DNA of 22,577 nt from Actinomycetes bacterium (GTDB lineage Bacteria; Actinomycetota; Actinomycetes; Actinomycetales; Microbacteriaceae). Location: positions 1 through 22,577 of the forward strand of contig JAEWJX010000038.1 in the NCBI GenBank assembly GCA_023386365.1. Reading direction: 5' to 3'. The position numbers and the translations under genes are program-made. This document shows positions 7,215 to 14,211 of the stretch, one piece after another (positions within the stretch are counted from its first letter, which is position 1; every line of letters begins with the position of its first letter). The notes beneath the pieces are model-generated. The model saw only the letters and a program-made list of their open reading frames with translations. It had not been told where the DNA came from and did no database searches.

Positions 7215-8432
7215 TCACGCCAGGCGCGCCTGCAGGTTCTCGTCGAGGGTGGCGAGGAAGTCCTCGGTGGTCTGCCACTCCTGCTCGGGGCCGACCAGCA
7301 GGGCCAGGTCCTTCGTCATCTTGCCCGACTCGACGGTCTTCACGACCACGTCTTCGAGGGTCTCGGCGAAGGTGATGAGCGCCTGGTTGTCGTCCAGCTT
7401 GCCGCGGTGCATGAGGCCACGGGTCCACGCGTAGATCGAGGCGATCGGGTTGGTGGAGGTGGGCTTGCCCGCCTGGTGCTGACGGTAGTGACGGGTGACG
7501 GTGCCGTGCGCCGCCTCGGCCTCGACGATCTTGCCGTCGGGCGTGGTGAGCACGGAGGTCATCAGGCCGAGCGAGCCGAAGCCCTGCGCCACGGTGTCGG
7601 ACTGCACGTCGCCGTCGTAGTTCTTGCAAGCCCAGACGTAGCCGCCCTCCCACTTGAGCGCGGAGGCCACCATGTCGTCGATGAGGCGGTGCTCGTAGGT
7701 GATGCCCGCGGCCTCGAACTTGTCCTTGTACTCGGCGTCGAACACTTCCTGGAACAGGTCCTTGAAGCGGCCGTCGTAGGCCTTCAGGATCGTGTTCTTG
7801 GTGGAGAGGTACACCGGGTAGCCGCGGTTGAGGCCGTAGTTGAGGCTCGCGCGGGCGAAGTCGCGGATGGACGCATCCTGGTTGTACATCGCCATCGCGA
7901 CGCCGCCGTCGGGGGCCTGGTACACCTCGAAGCTCTGCGCCTCGGAGCCGTCGGCGGGCTGGAAGCTCATGGTGAGCGTGCCGGCGCCTTCGAACACGAA
8001 GTCGGTGGCCCGGTACTGGTCGCCGAACGCGTGACGGCCGATGACGATCGGCTTGTTCCAGCCGGGCACCAGTCGCGGAATGTTCGAGATGACGATCGGC
8101 TCGCGGAAGATCACGCCGCCGAGGATGTTGCGGATGGTGCCGTTGGGGCTCTTCCACATCTTCTTCAGGCCGAACTCGGCGACGCGCGCCTCGTCAGGGG
8201 TGATGGTCGCGCACTTGACGCCCACACCGTGCTTCTGGATCGCGTGGGCCGCGTCGATGGTGACCTGGTCGTCGGTCGCGTCGCGGTTCTCGATGCCGAG
8301 GTCGTAGTACTCCAGGTCCACGTCGAGATACGGGTGGATGAGGCGGTCCTTGATGAACTGCCAGATGATACGAGTCATCTCGTCGCCGTCGAGTTCGACG
8401 ACCTTTCCTTCGACCTTGATCTTCTCGACCAC
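7215..8432 (-). CDS. icd: NADP-dependent isocitrate dehydrogenase, eukaryotic-like dimeric type
   Basis: Converts isocitrate to 2-oxoglutarate and CO2 with NADP+. At 405 residues it follows the eukaryotic-like dimeric IDH1/IDH2 branch rather than the E. coli type or the 740-residue monomeric type. Key segments are ELDGDEMTRIIW (13-24), SPNGTIRN (95-102), GRHAFGDQYRATDF (132-145) with Arg133 in the position of human IDH1 Arg132, STKNTILKAYDGRFKD (210-225), EHRLIDDMVA (247-256, metal Asp252), ACKNYDGDVQSD (268-279, metal Asp275/279) and AAHGTVTRHY (307-316). The start is GTG 8432, with AAAGGA about six bases upstream. Earlier in-frame starts would extend into the divergent promoter region. It is divergent from the GNAT gene, with a palindrome in the shared intergenic region. 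Confidence 0.95.
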   Translation of the reverse strand: MVEKIKVEGKVVELDGDEMTRIIWQFIKDRLIHPYLDVDLEYYDLGIENRDATDDQVTIDAAHAIQKHGVGVKCATITPDEARVAEFGLKKMWKSPNGTIRNILGGVIFREPIVISNIPRLVPGWNKPIVIGRHAFGDQYRATDFVFEGAGTLTMSFQPADGSEAQSFEVYQAPDGGVAMAMYNQDASIRDFARASLNYGLNRGYPVYLSTKNTILKAYDGRFKDLFQEVFDAEYKDKFEAAGITYEHRLIDDMVASALKWEGGYVWACKNYDGDVQSDTVAQGFGSLGLMTSVLTTPDGKIVEAEAAHGTVTRHYRQHQAGKPTSTNPIASIYAWTRGLMHRGKLDDNQALITFAETLEDVVVKTVESGKMTKDLALLVGPEQEWQTTEDFLATLDENLQARLA

Positions 8433-8464
8433 GTGTTGTCCTTTCGCGTCGTACGCCGCCGAAC

Positions 8465-8502
8465 AGCCTACCTCGCCCGCGAGATGTCTCGATGTCGAGA
8501 TA
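8465..8502 (-). promoter_or_regulatory. icd promoter overlapped by a near-perfect palindrome
   Basis: A palindrome TCTCGA-TG-TCGAGA spans 8487-8500 and extends imperfectly to 8485-8502 (TGTCTCGA / TCGAGATA). On the minus strand its half-site TCGAGA could serve as the -35, with a 16-base spacer to TAGGCT (8470-8465) as the -10. The transcript would start about 26 bases before the icd GTG. A dimeric repressor bound here would block icd and could affect the divergent GNAT gene. The regulator is unknown. Confidence 0.5.
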
Positions 8503-8528
8503 CCTGTGCACGGATGGCGCCCGCGGGT

Positions 8529-8534
8529 TAGCCT
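8529..8534 (+). promoter_or_regulatory. Leaderless -10 box of the GNAT gene
   Basis: TAGCCT lies exactly six bases before the ATG at 8541, without a clear Shine-Dalgarno. Confidence 0.55.
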
Positions 8535-8540
8535 GGGCGG

Positions 8541-8993
8541 ATGGCGGAGCTGAGACTGGAAGAACTGACCGCGCAGACCATCGTCGCGGCCCGCAATCTG
8601 GCGCTCAAGCCCGGGCAAGCGGCATTCATCGCCCCCGAGACCTACGTGCATGTCGAGCAGGACCTCGACCCGGCGGGGTCGTGGCCCCGTGTCGTCATGG
8701 ACGGCGAGCACCTCGTCGGCTACGTGATGGGCACCTTCGACCCCGACGCCCCCGAGGAGTTCCTCAAGGCGGCGCTGTGGCGCATCCACGTCGAGGCCGA
8801 GGCGCAGGGCGCCGGCGTCGGCCGGTTCGCCGTGCAGGCCCTCGCGGATGAAGCGCGACGTCGCGGATTCGACCGCCTCACGGTCGTGTGGGGTTCGGGC
8901 GAAGCGGGGCCCGAGGAGTTCTTCAAGGCGGTCGGGTTCGAGCTCGTCGGCGAGACGCCGTACGGCGAGAACCTCGGCGCGCTCAGCCTCTGA
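8541..8993 (+). CDS. GNAT-family N-acetyltransferase
   Basis: A 150-residue acetyl-CoA-dependent acetyltransferase. The GNAT core is visible: beta-strand HLVGYVMGTFDP (57-68), then ALWRIHVEAEAQGAGVGRFAVQALADEAR, in which QGAGVG (89-94) is the acetyl-CoA pyrophosphate-binding motif A. The C-terminal part reads LTVVWGSGEAGPEEFFKAVGFELVGE, the usual end strand-helix-strand with a FFKAVGF signature. The general shape resembles small-molecule acetyltransferases of the spermidine/BltD group, but the substrate cannot be told. The ATG at 8541 follows TAGCCT by six bases (leaderless). It is likely co-transcribed with the alkyltransferase-like gene seven bases downstream and is divergent from icd. Confidence 0.88.
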   Translation: MAELRLEELTAQTIVAARNLALKPGQAAFIAPETYVHVEQDLDPAGSWPRVVMDGEHLVGYVMGTFDPDAPEEFLKAALWRIHVEAEAQGAGVGRFAVQALADEARRRGFDRLTVVWGSGEAGPEEFFKAVGFELVGETPYGENLGALSL

Positions 8994-9000
8994 TCCGACG

Positions 9001-9321
9001 ATGGCGCAGCCGTCCGAGGATTTCGTCGGCGCGGTGCTCGACGTCGTCGCCTCCATCCCCGAGGGCCGGGCCATGAGCTACGGCGACGTGGCGGCCGCGA
9101 TCGGCTCCCGCGCCGCCCGCGGTGTGGGTCAGGTGATGGCGTACTACGGCGGCGACGTGCCCTGGTGGCGCGTGGTCCGCGCCTCCGGGCACCCCGCGGT
9201 CGACCACTCCGACCGTGCCCTCGAGTACTACCGGTCCGAGGGGACGCCGCTGCTGTGGTCGCGCGACCACAGCAGCTACCGGGTCGACCTGGGCGCGGCA
9301 CGGCACCATCCTGAGGGCTGA
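9001..9321 (+). CDS. Alkyltransferase-like protein (ATL, MGMT family without active Cys)
   Basis: A 106-residue homologue of the DNA-binding domain of O6-alkylguanine-DNA alkyltransferase. The alkyl-acceptor motif PCHRV of true methyltransferases is PWWRVV here (residues 54-59), with Trp55 in place of the reactive Cys. It cannot repair by alkyl transfer. Known ATL proteins bind O6-alkylguanine, flip it out and hand the lesion to nucleotide excision repair. The helix-turn-helix and Arg-finger region is intact: EGRAMSYGDVAAAIGS (21-36) and ARGVGQVM (39-46, Arg40 as finger). The start is ATG 9001, seven bases after the GNAT stop. There is no clear Shine-Dalgarno, so it probably depends on the upstream gene for expression. 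Confidence 0.9.
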   Translation: MAQPSEDFVGAVLDVVASIPEGRAMSYGDVAAAIGSRAARGVGQVMAYYGGDVPWWRVVRASGHPAVDHSDRALEYYRSEGTPLLWSRDHSSYRVDLGAARHHPEG

Positions 9322-9368
9322 CCGTTCCTCCCCCGAATGGGCGCGTTCGCGCGGGGTCCACTCGCCGG

Positions 9369-9374
9369 TAACGT
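9369..9374 (+). promoter_or_regulatory. Candidate -10 box, near-leaderless
   Basis: TAACGT ends eight bases before the ATG at 9383. This is slightly longer than the six-base spacing seen at other genes here, so the transcript would start at or just before the start codon. Confidence 0.45.
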
Positions 9375-9382
9375 CTCATCCC

Positions 9383-9862
9383 ATGACCCGCACCGACGAC
9401 CTGATGGCGACAATGCAGCGCCACATGCGCGGAACGGCTTTCGTCTTCTCCCGCACCGCGAAGGGGTTCGACATCGACGTCGACCTCGCGAACAAGCAGT
9501 GGTGGGGCGTACTCAAAGAGACGCGGCTGTCCGAGACCTCCAGTTTCAAGATCCTCACCGACGAGATCGACTCGAAATTCACCATCGTGGAGATCCCGCG
9601 CCACGTGGAGTGGGCCGGTGACGACGCACCGCACTTCGTAGCGGCGGCGGGCGGCGGACCGAAGCAGAGCATGCGCGACGAGGTGGATCTGCGCGTCAGC
9701 GCGGAACCCATTCGGCGGCTCGTGCGCCGCGAGGCGGAGGGTCTCGGCTTCCGCGAGTCGCTCGACCGGCGCAAGCTCTTCACCATGTTGGGTGTGGCGC
9801 TCGGCGGTGTCGTCGCCGTCGTGATCACGATCGTGATCATCTTCAGCGCCATCGGCAACTGA
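9383..9862 (+). CDS. Small protein with C-terminal membrane anchor, unknown function
   Basis: A 159-residue protein that I do not recognise. Residues 1-130 are soluble, with alternating charged and hydrophobic segments (FVFSRTAKGFDIDVDLANKQW, KFTIVEIPRHVEW) suggesting a small beta-rich domain. Residues 110-131 are strongly basic (RRLVRREAEG, RESLDRRK). Residues 133-155 form one hydrophobic transmembrane helix, followed by only a few residues. This is a tail-anchored arrangement with the N-terminal domain and its positive flank in the cytoplasm. No signal peptide is present. The start ATG 9383 follows TAACGT, and no Shine-Dalgarno is seen. The coding pattern (codons ending in G/C) is clean throughout, so the gene is probably real. 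Downstream lies a gene-poor stretch. Confidence 0.75.
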   Translation: MTRTDDLMATMQRHMRGTAFVFSRTAKGFDIDVDLANKQWWGVLKETRLSETSSFKILTDEIDSKFTIVEIPRHVEWAGDDAPHFVAAAGGGPKQSMRDEVDLRVSAEPIRRLVRREAEGLGFRESLDRRKLFTMLGVALGGVVAVVITIVIIFSAIGN

Positions 9863-9875
9863 GCAACCACTCCCC

Positions 9876-9910
9876 GACTACTCAAACCCCGACTGCCGAC
9901 TACTCAAACA
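9876..9910 (+). repeat. Two direct copies of GACTACTCAAAC
   Basis: GACTACTCAAAC occurs at 9876-9887 and again at 9898-9909, ten bases apart. An inverted copy lies at 10305-10315, so the three copies bracket the gene-poor interval. Confidence 0.8.
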
Positions 9911-10211
9911 GCCGGGGTGCGCGCTCGAGAGCGCCCGGCATCCGCTTGGCTGATGTGTGGCCGGGGCTTCGGGTAGCGCTCGGCCGAACAAGCGGAACAC
10001 CCGGGGGGGAGTTCCGCCGGCCGGGCCCGGCTCCCCCAGTCGGGCCCGGCCCTTTCCCGCTCGCGCGCCGGACAGCTGGCCGTCGAGCGCGTCGGGTCGA
10101 GGGGAGCACCACCGCGACGAACGCCGCGAACGTCCGCCGCAGCGACCACCGCTCGACCGCACACACCTGCGACACTTTGCCGCTCACCGTGGCCGGATGC
10201 CGACTCAACAT
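9900..10211 (-). CDS. Weak candidate small ORF, unknown
   Basis: A 103-codon frame starting ATG 10211, with a strong Shine-Dalgarno-like sequence (ACGAGGAG) seven bases upstream. The first 40 residues (MLSRHPATVSGKVSQ, then a short hydrophobic TFAAFVAVVLP) look plausible. The rest is a Pro/Arg/Gly-rich string without family resemblance, which looks like GC-rich noncoding sequence. It ends inside one copy of the GACTACTCAAA repeat. It lies 134 bases downstream of the ABC exporter operon on the same strand. It could be a short real peptide, a decayed gene or chance. The ribosome binding site is the only real support. Confidence 0.22.
   Translation of the reverse strand: MLSRHPATVSGKVSQVCAVERWSLRRTFAAFVAVVLPSTRRARRPAVRRASGKGPGPTGGAGPGRRNSPPGVPLVRPSATRSPGHTSAKRMPGALERAPRLFE
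10019..10051 (+). repeat. 11-bp perfect hairpin in gene-poor interval
   Basis: Arms GGCCGGGCCCG (10019-10029) and CGGGCCCGGCC (10041-10051) with an 11-base loop. On the plus strand it is followed by CTTTCCC, a weak terminator-like tail. It lies 157 bases after the tail-anchored protein gene. Confidence 0.6.
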
Positions 10212-10259
10212 GACCGCTCCTCGTTCGACGCCTCCACACAGGCTGCGGCGTCGGCGATG

Positions 10260-10279
10260 GCCCGGGACGCCTCCCGGGC
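10260..10279 (-). repeat. 8-bp perfect hairpin downstream of the ABC operon
   Basis: Arms GCCCGGGA (10260-10267) and TCCCGGGC (10272-10279) with a four-base loop. It has no U-tract. It lies about 65 bases after the end of the ABC exporter operon and could act as a terminator of that transcript. Confidence 0.5.
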
Positions 10280-10304
10280 ACATCTGAGAACCGCGCGAAC
10301 GAGA

Positions 10305-10315
10305 TTTGAGTAGTC
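10305..10315 (-). repeat. Inverted copy of the GACTACTCAAA motif
   Basis: TTTGAGTAGTC on the plus strand is the exact reverse complement of the copies at 9876 and 9898. A looser form, GAGTAGTTAC, follows at 10340-10349. Confidence 0.75.
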
Positions 10316-10322
10316 AGGCGCC

Positions 10323-10342
10323 CTCACGCCCGGCGACGTGAG
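10323..10342 (-). terminator. Hairpin just after the ABC exporter operon
   Basis: CTCACG (10323-10328) and CGTGAG (10337-10342) can pair around an eight-base loop, three bases after the TAA of the last ABC gene. It lacks a U-tract. It is a candidate terminator together with the hairpin at 10260-10279. Confidence 0.5.
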
Positions 10343-10345
10343 TAG

Positions 10346-12157
10346 TTACACGAGCGAGTCGCGCCACGCCTTGTGCAGCGCGGCGAACCGGCCGGTACCC
10401 CCGATCAGCTGCTCGGGCGTGCCGTCTTCGACGATGCGCCCGTGCTCCATCACGAGCACGCGGTCGGCGATCGCGACCGTCGACAGACGGTGCGCGATGA
10501 CGATCGCCGTGCGGTCCGCGAGCAGGGTGGTGAGGCCTTCCTGCACGAGCCGCTCGCTGGGGATGTCGAGCGACGCCGTCGCCTCGTCGAGGATGAGCAC
10601 CGCCGGGTCGGCGAGGAACGCGCGCGCGAACGACAGCAGCTGCCGCTGACCTGCCGAGACGCGGCCGCCGCGCTTGTTCACATCCGTGTCGTAGCCGTTC
10701 GGCAGCGCCTCGATGAACGCGTGCGCGCCCACCGCCCGCGCCGCCGCCTGGATCTCGTCGAGCGACGCCCCCGGCTTTCCGAGCGCGATGTTGTCGGCCA
10801 CGGTCCCGCTGAAGAGGTACGCCTCCTGCGTGACCATGACGATCGCGCGGCGCAGGTCCTTCGGATGCAGGTCGCGCAGGTCGATGCCGTCGAGGCGAAC
10901 CGTACCCTCTGTGGGGTCGTAGAAGCGCGACACGAGCTTCGCGAGCGTCGACTTGCCGGCACCCGTCGATCCGACGAGCGCCACGGTCTGCCCGGCAGGC
11001 AGGTGCAGCTCGAACTCCGGCAGGATGACGCGGTCGTCGCGGTAGGCGAAACGCACGCCGTCGAAGTCGACGGCGCCCTTCGCGTGCCACAGGTCGATCG
11101 GCTTCACGGGGTCGGGAACGCTCGGGGTCTCGTCGAGCACACCGGAGATCTTCTCCAGCGCTGCGGAGGCCGACTGGTACGAGTTGTAGAACTGCGCCAT
11201 CTCCTCCATCGGGTCGAAGAAGCGCCGCGCGTACATGAGCGCCGCGAGCAGCACGCCGACCGAGAGGGCACCTTCGGCCACCCGCAGGCCGCCGACCAAC
11301 AGCACGACCGCGACGACCACGTTTCCCACCACGACGAGGCTCGGGTCGAAGACGCCGAACACGCCGATCGCCTTCGCGTTCGCCTCGCGGTAGTTCTCCA
11401 CGTGCTCGCCGAACTCGCGCTCGTTGCGCTTCTCGGCACGGAAGGCCTTCACCGCGCGGATGCCCGTCATGGTCTCGACGAACTTCACGATGAGGCGGGC
11501 CGAGTGCACTCGCGTGGCGCGGAACGCGCGCTGCGACGTGACCTGGAACCACCGCGTGAGCACCGCCAGGATCGGCAGCGACGCCGCGATCACCAACCCG
11601 CTGACGGGGTCGAGGATCACCAGCGTGATGCCGATGAACACCATGTAGAGCACGCCGCGGATGAGTCCCTGGATGCCGGAGTCGAGCAGTTCGCGGATCG
11701 AGTCGAGGTCGTTGGTCTGGCGCGCGATGATGCGGCCCGACGTGTAGCTCTCGTGGAACTCGAGGCTCAGCAGCTGGGCGTGCCGGTAGATGCGTCCGCG
11801 AAGGTCGAACAGGAACGCCTGGCTGATCCGCGCCGACAGCATCGTGTAATGCCACATGAGGATGGCACCCACCACCGCCGCCGTCAGGTACAGCAGCACG
11901 ATCATCGCGATCGGCATCGCATCCTGGTGCTCCACGATCGCCGGGAGCCCCGTGTCGATGCCCCACGCGATGAGTGCCGGGCCGGCCGTCTGCAGGCCGG
12001 TGCTCACGGCGACGATGATCATCGCCACCACCACGCGACCGCGGAGCGGGCGCAGCAGCGACCCGAGCAGGCGTGACGACCGCTTGCGGATCGCCGCGCT
12101 CTCTTCGCGCGTGTAGTCCTGACGGTCTTCGCCGTCGACACCTTCCAGCAGGCTCAT
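10346..12157 (-). CDS. Heterodimeric ABC exporter, subunit with intact catalytic Glu
   Basis: A 603-residue half-transporter: a six-helix membrane domain (about 35-335) followed by an ATPase domain. It has Walker A GSTGAGKST (396-404), Q-loop Gln444 in VTQEAYLF, signature VSAGQ (500-504) in place of LSGGQ, Walker B LILDE with catalytic Glu525, and switch His556. The signature is altered, while the catalytic Glu is intact. Its partner gene upstream has the opposite pattern, so the two should form one active and one degenerate ATP site, as in TM287/288, LmrCD and BmrCD. The substrate is unknown; drugs or lipids are usual for this group. The ATG at 12157 overlaps the partner's stop (ATGA), and AGGAGGT lies seven bases upstream, giving coupled and strong translation. 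The operon continues from 13971 and a short leader ORF. Confidence 0.93.
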   Translation of the reverse strand: MSLLEGVDGEDRQDYTREESAAIRKRSSRLLGSLLRPLRGRVVVAMIIVAVSTGLQTAGPALIAWGIDTGLPAIVEHQDAMPIAMIVLLYLTAAVVGAILMWHYTMLSARISQAFLFDLRGRIYRHAQLLSLEFHESYTSGRIIARQTNDLDSIRELLDSGIQGLIRGVLYMVFIGITLVILDPVSGLVIAASLPILAVLTRWFQVTSQRAFRATRVHSARLIVKFVETMTGIRAVKAFRAEKRNEREFGEHVENYREANAKAIGVFGVFDPSLVVVGNVVVAVVLLVGGLRVAEGALSVGVLLAALMYARRFFDPMEEMAQFYNSYQSASAALEKISGVLDETPSVPDPVKPIDLWHAKGAVDFDGVRFAYRDDRVILPEFELHLPAGQTVALVGSTGAGKSTLAKLVSRFYDPTEGTVRLDGIDLRDLHPKDLRRAIVMVTQEAYLFSGTVADNIALGKPGASLDEIQAAARAVGAHAFIEALPNGYDTDVNKRGGRVSAGQRQLLSFARAFLADPAVLILDEATASLDIPSERLVQEGLTTLLADRTAIVIAHRLSTVAIADRVLVMEHGRIVEDGTPEQLIGGTGRFAALHKAWRDSLV

Positions 12158-13971
12158 GCGGTCACCTCCTCGTTCTCGTCGTCGTTCTCCTCGAGGGAGG
12201 AGATGACGTGGCGGTAGTGCTCATTGCGTTCCAACAGTTCCGAGTGCCGGCCGACATCGGTGATGCGGCCGTCTTCGAGCAGGGCCACCCGGTCGGCCAG
12301 CATCACCGTCGAGGGACGGTGGGCGACGATCAGTGCGGTCGTGTCGCTGAGCACCCGACGCAGGCCCGCCTCGACGCGCGCCTCGGTGTCGACGTCGAGC
12401 GCCGACAGCGGGTCGTCGAGCACAAGCACCGAGGGCCGTGCGGCGACGGCGCGCGCGAGCGCGATGCGCTGCCGCTGCCCGCCGGAGAGACTCAACCCCT
12501 CCTCGCCGATCGTGGTGTCGGCGCCGAGCGGCAACGAGGCCACGAAGTCCGCCTGCGCGATCTCGAGCGCCTCGGCGAGCACCGCCTCGCCCTCCGCCGA
12601 ATCCGGGTCGAGCTCGGGTCGCCCGAGCAGCACGTTCTCGCGCACCGAGGCCGAGAACAGCGTGGCCTCCTCGAACGCCATCGCCACCCGCCGACGCAGT
12701 TCCTCCCGGGTGAGGTCGCGGATGTCGACCCCGTCGAGGCGCACCGCGCCCCCGGTGACGTCGTACAGGCGGGTCGTGAGCGCGGTCAGCGTCGTCTTGC
12801 CGGACCCCGTCAGGCCGACGAGCGCCATGGTCTCACCGGGCTGGACCTCCAGCACGATGTCGTCGAGCAGATCGCGCACCCCGTCGGGGGTGTCCTGGTA
12901 GCGGAAGTGCACGTTGTCGAACACCAGACGGCCGCGCGGGTCGCTGATCGTCGAGGCGACCTCGGGGTCGCGGATGAGGTCGGGCTCGTCGAACACCTCG
13001 AAGATGCGCTCCACGGCGGTGCGCGTCTCGAAGGTCATCGACAGCAGCCAGCCGATCGACTCGATCGGCCACCGCAGCACGGCCGCCGCCGCGAAGAACG
13101 CGATCAGACCGCCGACGGTGAGCTGACCTCCGGCGGCGAGCACCACGCCGCCGAGCAGCGACAACGCGAACGCCACATCCGGGATGAGCAGCAGCCACAG
13201 CCACAGCCCGGCGATCGACCGGGCCTTCTCGAGCTCGGTGCCCCGCAGCTCCTCCGCCTGCTTCAGGAACTGCTCGAGGCTGTGCTTGCCCCGGCCGAAC
13301 GCCTTCAGCACGCGGATGCCGTGCACCGACTCCTCGACGGTGGTCGCCAGGTCGCCCTGCTGGTCTTGGGCGCGCCGCGAGACCACCGAGTACTTGTGCT
13401 CGAACCGGAACCCGACGATCCACATCGGCAGCGAGCTGATCAGGAAGATCAGCGCCAGCTGCCACGACCAGGTGAACAGGATGCCGAATCCGACGAAGAT
13501 GATGACCACGTTGCCGACCAACAGGATCACTCCGAACGCGAGCCACCGCCGGATGAGGCCCAGGTCGCCCATCGAACGGGAGAGCAGCTGTCCGCTCTGC
13601 CAGCGGTCGTGGAACGACACCGGCAGGTCTTGCAGCTTCTCGTAGAGCGTGTTGCGCATGTGCGCCTCGATGTGGGTGCTCGGGGTGAGCACCAACCAGC
13701 GACGCAGCATGATCAGAAGCCCTTCGGCGAGACCGAGCAGCAGAACGATGCCGGCGGCCGGCCATACCTGCGCGGTGTCGCCGGAGGCGAGCGGGCCGTC
13801 GATGATCCACTGCAGCACGACCGGCACCGCGAGGGCGACCAGCACAAGCGCGACGTACACGAAGAGGCTGACGATCGTGCGCCCCAGGAACGGGCGGACG
13901 AAGGGAAGGATGCGTGCGAGCGTGCGCACGGTGCCGCGGCTGGGCGCGGCGTCTGAGATGAGGTCAGGCAT
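12154..13971 (-). CDS. Heterodimeric ABC exporter, subunit with degenerate Walker B
   Basis: A 605-residue half-transporter. The membrane domain has six helices at about 25-320, and the ATPase domain follows from about 345. It has Walker A GLTGSGKTT (386-394), a canonical signature LSGGQ (495-499), and switch His551. Walker B is LVLDD, so the catalytic Glu is replaced by Asp520. The Q-loop Gln is replaced by Glu434 (AFEEATLF). With its partner it therefore forms the degenerate site from its own Walker motifs plus the partner's altered VSAGQ signature, a classic complementary asymmetry. The acidic C-terminal tail (EENDDENEE) is an extra. The start ATG 13971 has no clear Shine-Dalgarno (only GGAT nearby), in contrast to the leader ORF upstream. 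An 8-bp hairpin ends 17 bases before the start codon. Confidence 0.92.
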   Translation of the reverse strand: MPDLISDAAPSRGTVRTLARILPFVRPFLGRTIVSLFVYVALVLVALAVPVVLQWIIDGPLASGDTAQVWPAAGIVLLLGLAEGLLIMLRRWLVLTPSTHIEAHMRNTLYEKLQDLPVSFHDRWQSGQLLSRSMGDLGLIRRWLAFGVILLVGNVVIIFVGFGILFTWSWQLALIFLISSLPMWIVGFRFEHKYSVVSRRAQDQQGDLATTVEESVHGIRVLKAFGRGKHSLEQFLKQAEELRGTELEKARSIAGLWLWLLLIPDVAFALSLLGGVVLAAGGQLTVGGLIAFFAAAAVLRWPIESIGWLLSMTFETRTAVERIFEVFDEPDLIRDPEVASTISDPRGRLVFDNVHFRYQDTPDGVRDLLDDIVLEVQPGETMALVGLTGSGKTTLTALTTRLYDVTGGAVRLDGVDIRDLTREELRRRVAMAFEEATLFSASVRENVLLGRPELDPDSAEGEAVLAEALEIAQADFVASLPLGADTTIGEEGLSLSGGQRQRIALARAVAARPSVLVLDDPLSALDVDTEARVEAGLRRVLSDTTALIVAHRPSTVMLADRVALLEDGRITDVGRHSELLERNEHYRHVISSLEENDDENEEVTA

Positions 13972-13987
13972 GAGCTATCCGGACGGG

Positions 13988-14009
13988 CGCGTGCGAAACG
14001 ACGCACGCG
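13988..14009 (-). repeat. 8-bp hairpin in the ABC exporter leader
   Basis: CGCGTGCG (13988-13995) pairs with CGCACGCG (14002-14009) around a six-base loop. It sits just upstream of the first exporter gene and could hide or expose its weak start region, or serve as part of an attenuator. A second hairpin CGGACC / GGTCCG lies at 14036-14051. Confidence 0.55.
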
Positions 14010-14078
14010 AGAGATGGAGCGAGATGTGGCGGTGGCGGACCTGGGGGTCCGTCGTGAAGAGGCGGGCGGGCTGGGCCG

Positions 14079-14150
14079 CTAACGGCGCCGCGGGGAGGCG
14101 ACGCCCTGGTCCGCGGCCGAAACGGTGCGCGAAGAACCGGTGTACGTCAT
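14079..14150 (-). CDS. Candidate 23-residue leader peptide of the ABC exporter operon
   Basis: A short ORF from ATG 14150 to TAG 14079. It begins MTYTGSSRTV and ends ASPRRR. It has the best ribosome binding site of the region, ACGAGGAGG, ending about five bases before the ATG, whereas the exporter gene itself has almost none. It lies 107 bases upstream of the exporter start, within a long leader that can form alternative stems: GGCCGCGG in the ORF can pair with CCGCGGC near its end or, partly, with GCGGCC just after its stop. Three consecutive Arg codons precede the stop. The layout resembles ribosome-mediated attenuation, as in the BmrB leader before bmrCD in Bacillus, a homologous transporter type. 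Function is inferred from position and structure only. Confidence 0.5.
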   Translation of the reverse strand: MTYTGSSRTVSAADQGVASPRRR

Positions 14151-14205
14151 GATGCCTCCTCGTTATGCGAGCTCGTCCGCCCGGTGGATGCCCGAGCAGC
14201 CCTAC

Positions 14206-14211
14206 AGACTA
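14206..14211 (-). promoter_or_regulatory. Candidate -10 of the ABC exporter operon
   Basis: TAGTCT on the minus strand with TTGCGT 18 bases upstream. The predicted start is near 14199, about 50 bases before the leader ORF. Confidence 0.4.

Larger units (their letters stand above)
9863..10345. other. Gene-poor interval with hairpins and a repeated motif
   Basis: This 483-base interval holds no confident gene. It contains two direct copies and one inverted copy of GACTACTCAAA, three strong hairpins (10019-10051, 10260-10279, 10323-10342), and one weak candidate ORF on the minus strand (9900-10211). The open frames inside it have no recognisable domains. It may be a decayed insertion or a noncoding RNA region. 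No target-site duplication is seen. Confidence 0.6.

Noticed and set aside
9001..9321. Active O6-methylguanine-DNA methyltransferase
   Set aside because: The acceptor Cys is replaced by Trp (PWWRVV).
9876..9910. CRISPR array
   Set aside because: Only two short copies with a ten-base gap and no further units; no cas genes.
9863..10345. Insertion sequence with transposase
   Set aside because: No transposase-like frame and no target duplication; kept only as an unexplained island.
10373..13956. Long plus-strand frames opposite the ABC exporter genes
   Set aside because: The minus-strand proteins have complete ABC motifs; the opposite frames are His/Asp/Arg-rich low-complexity readings.
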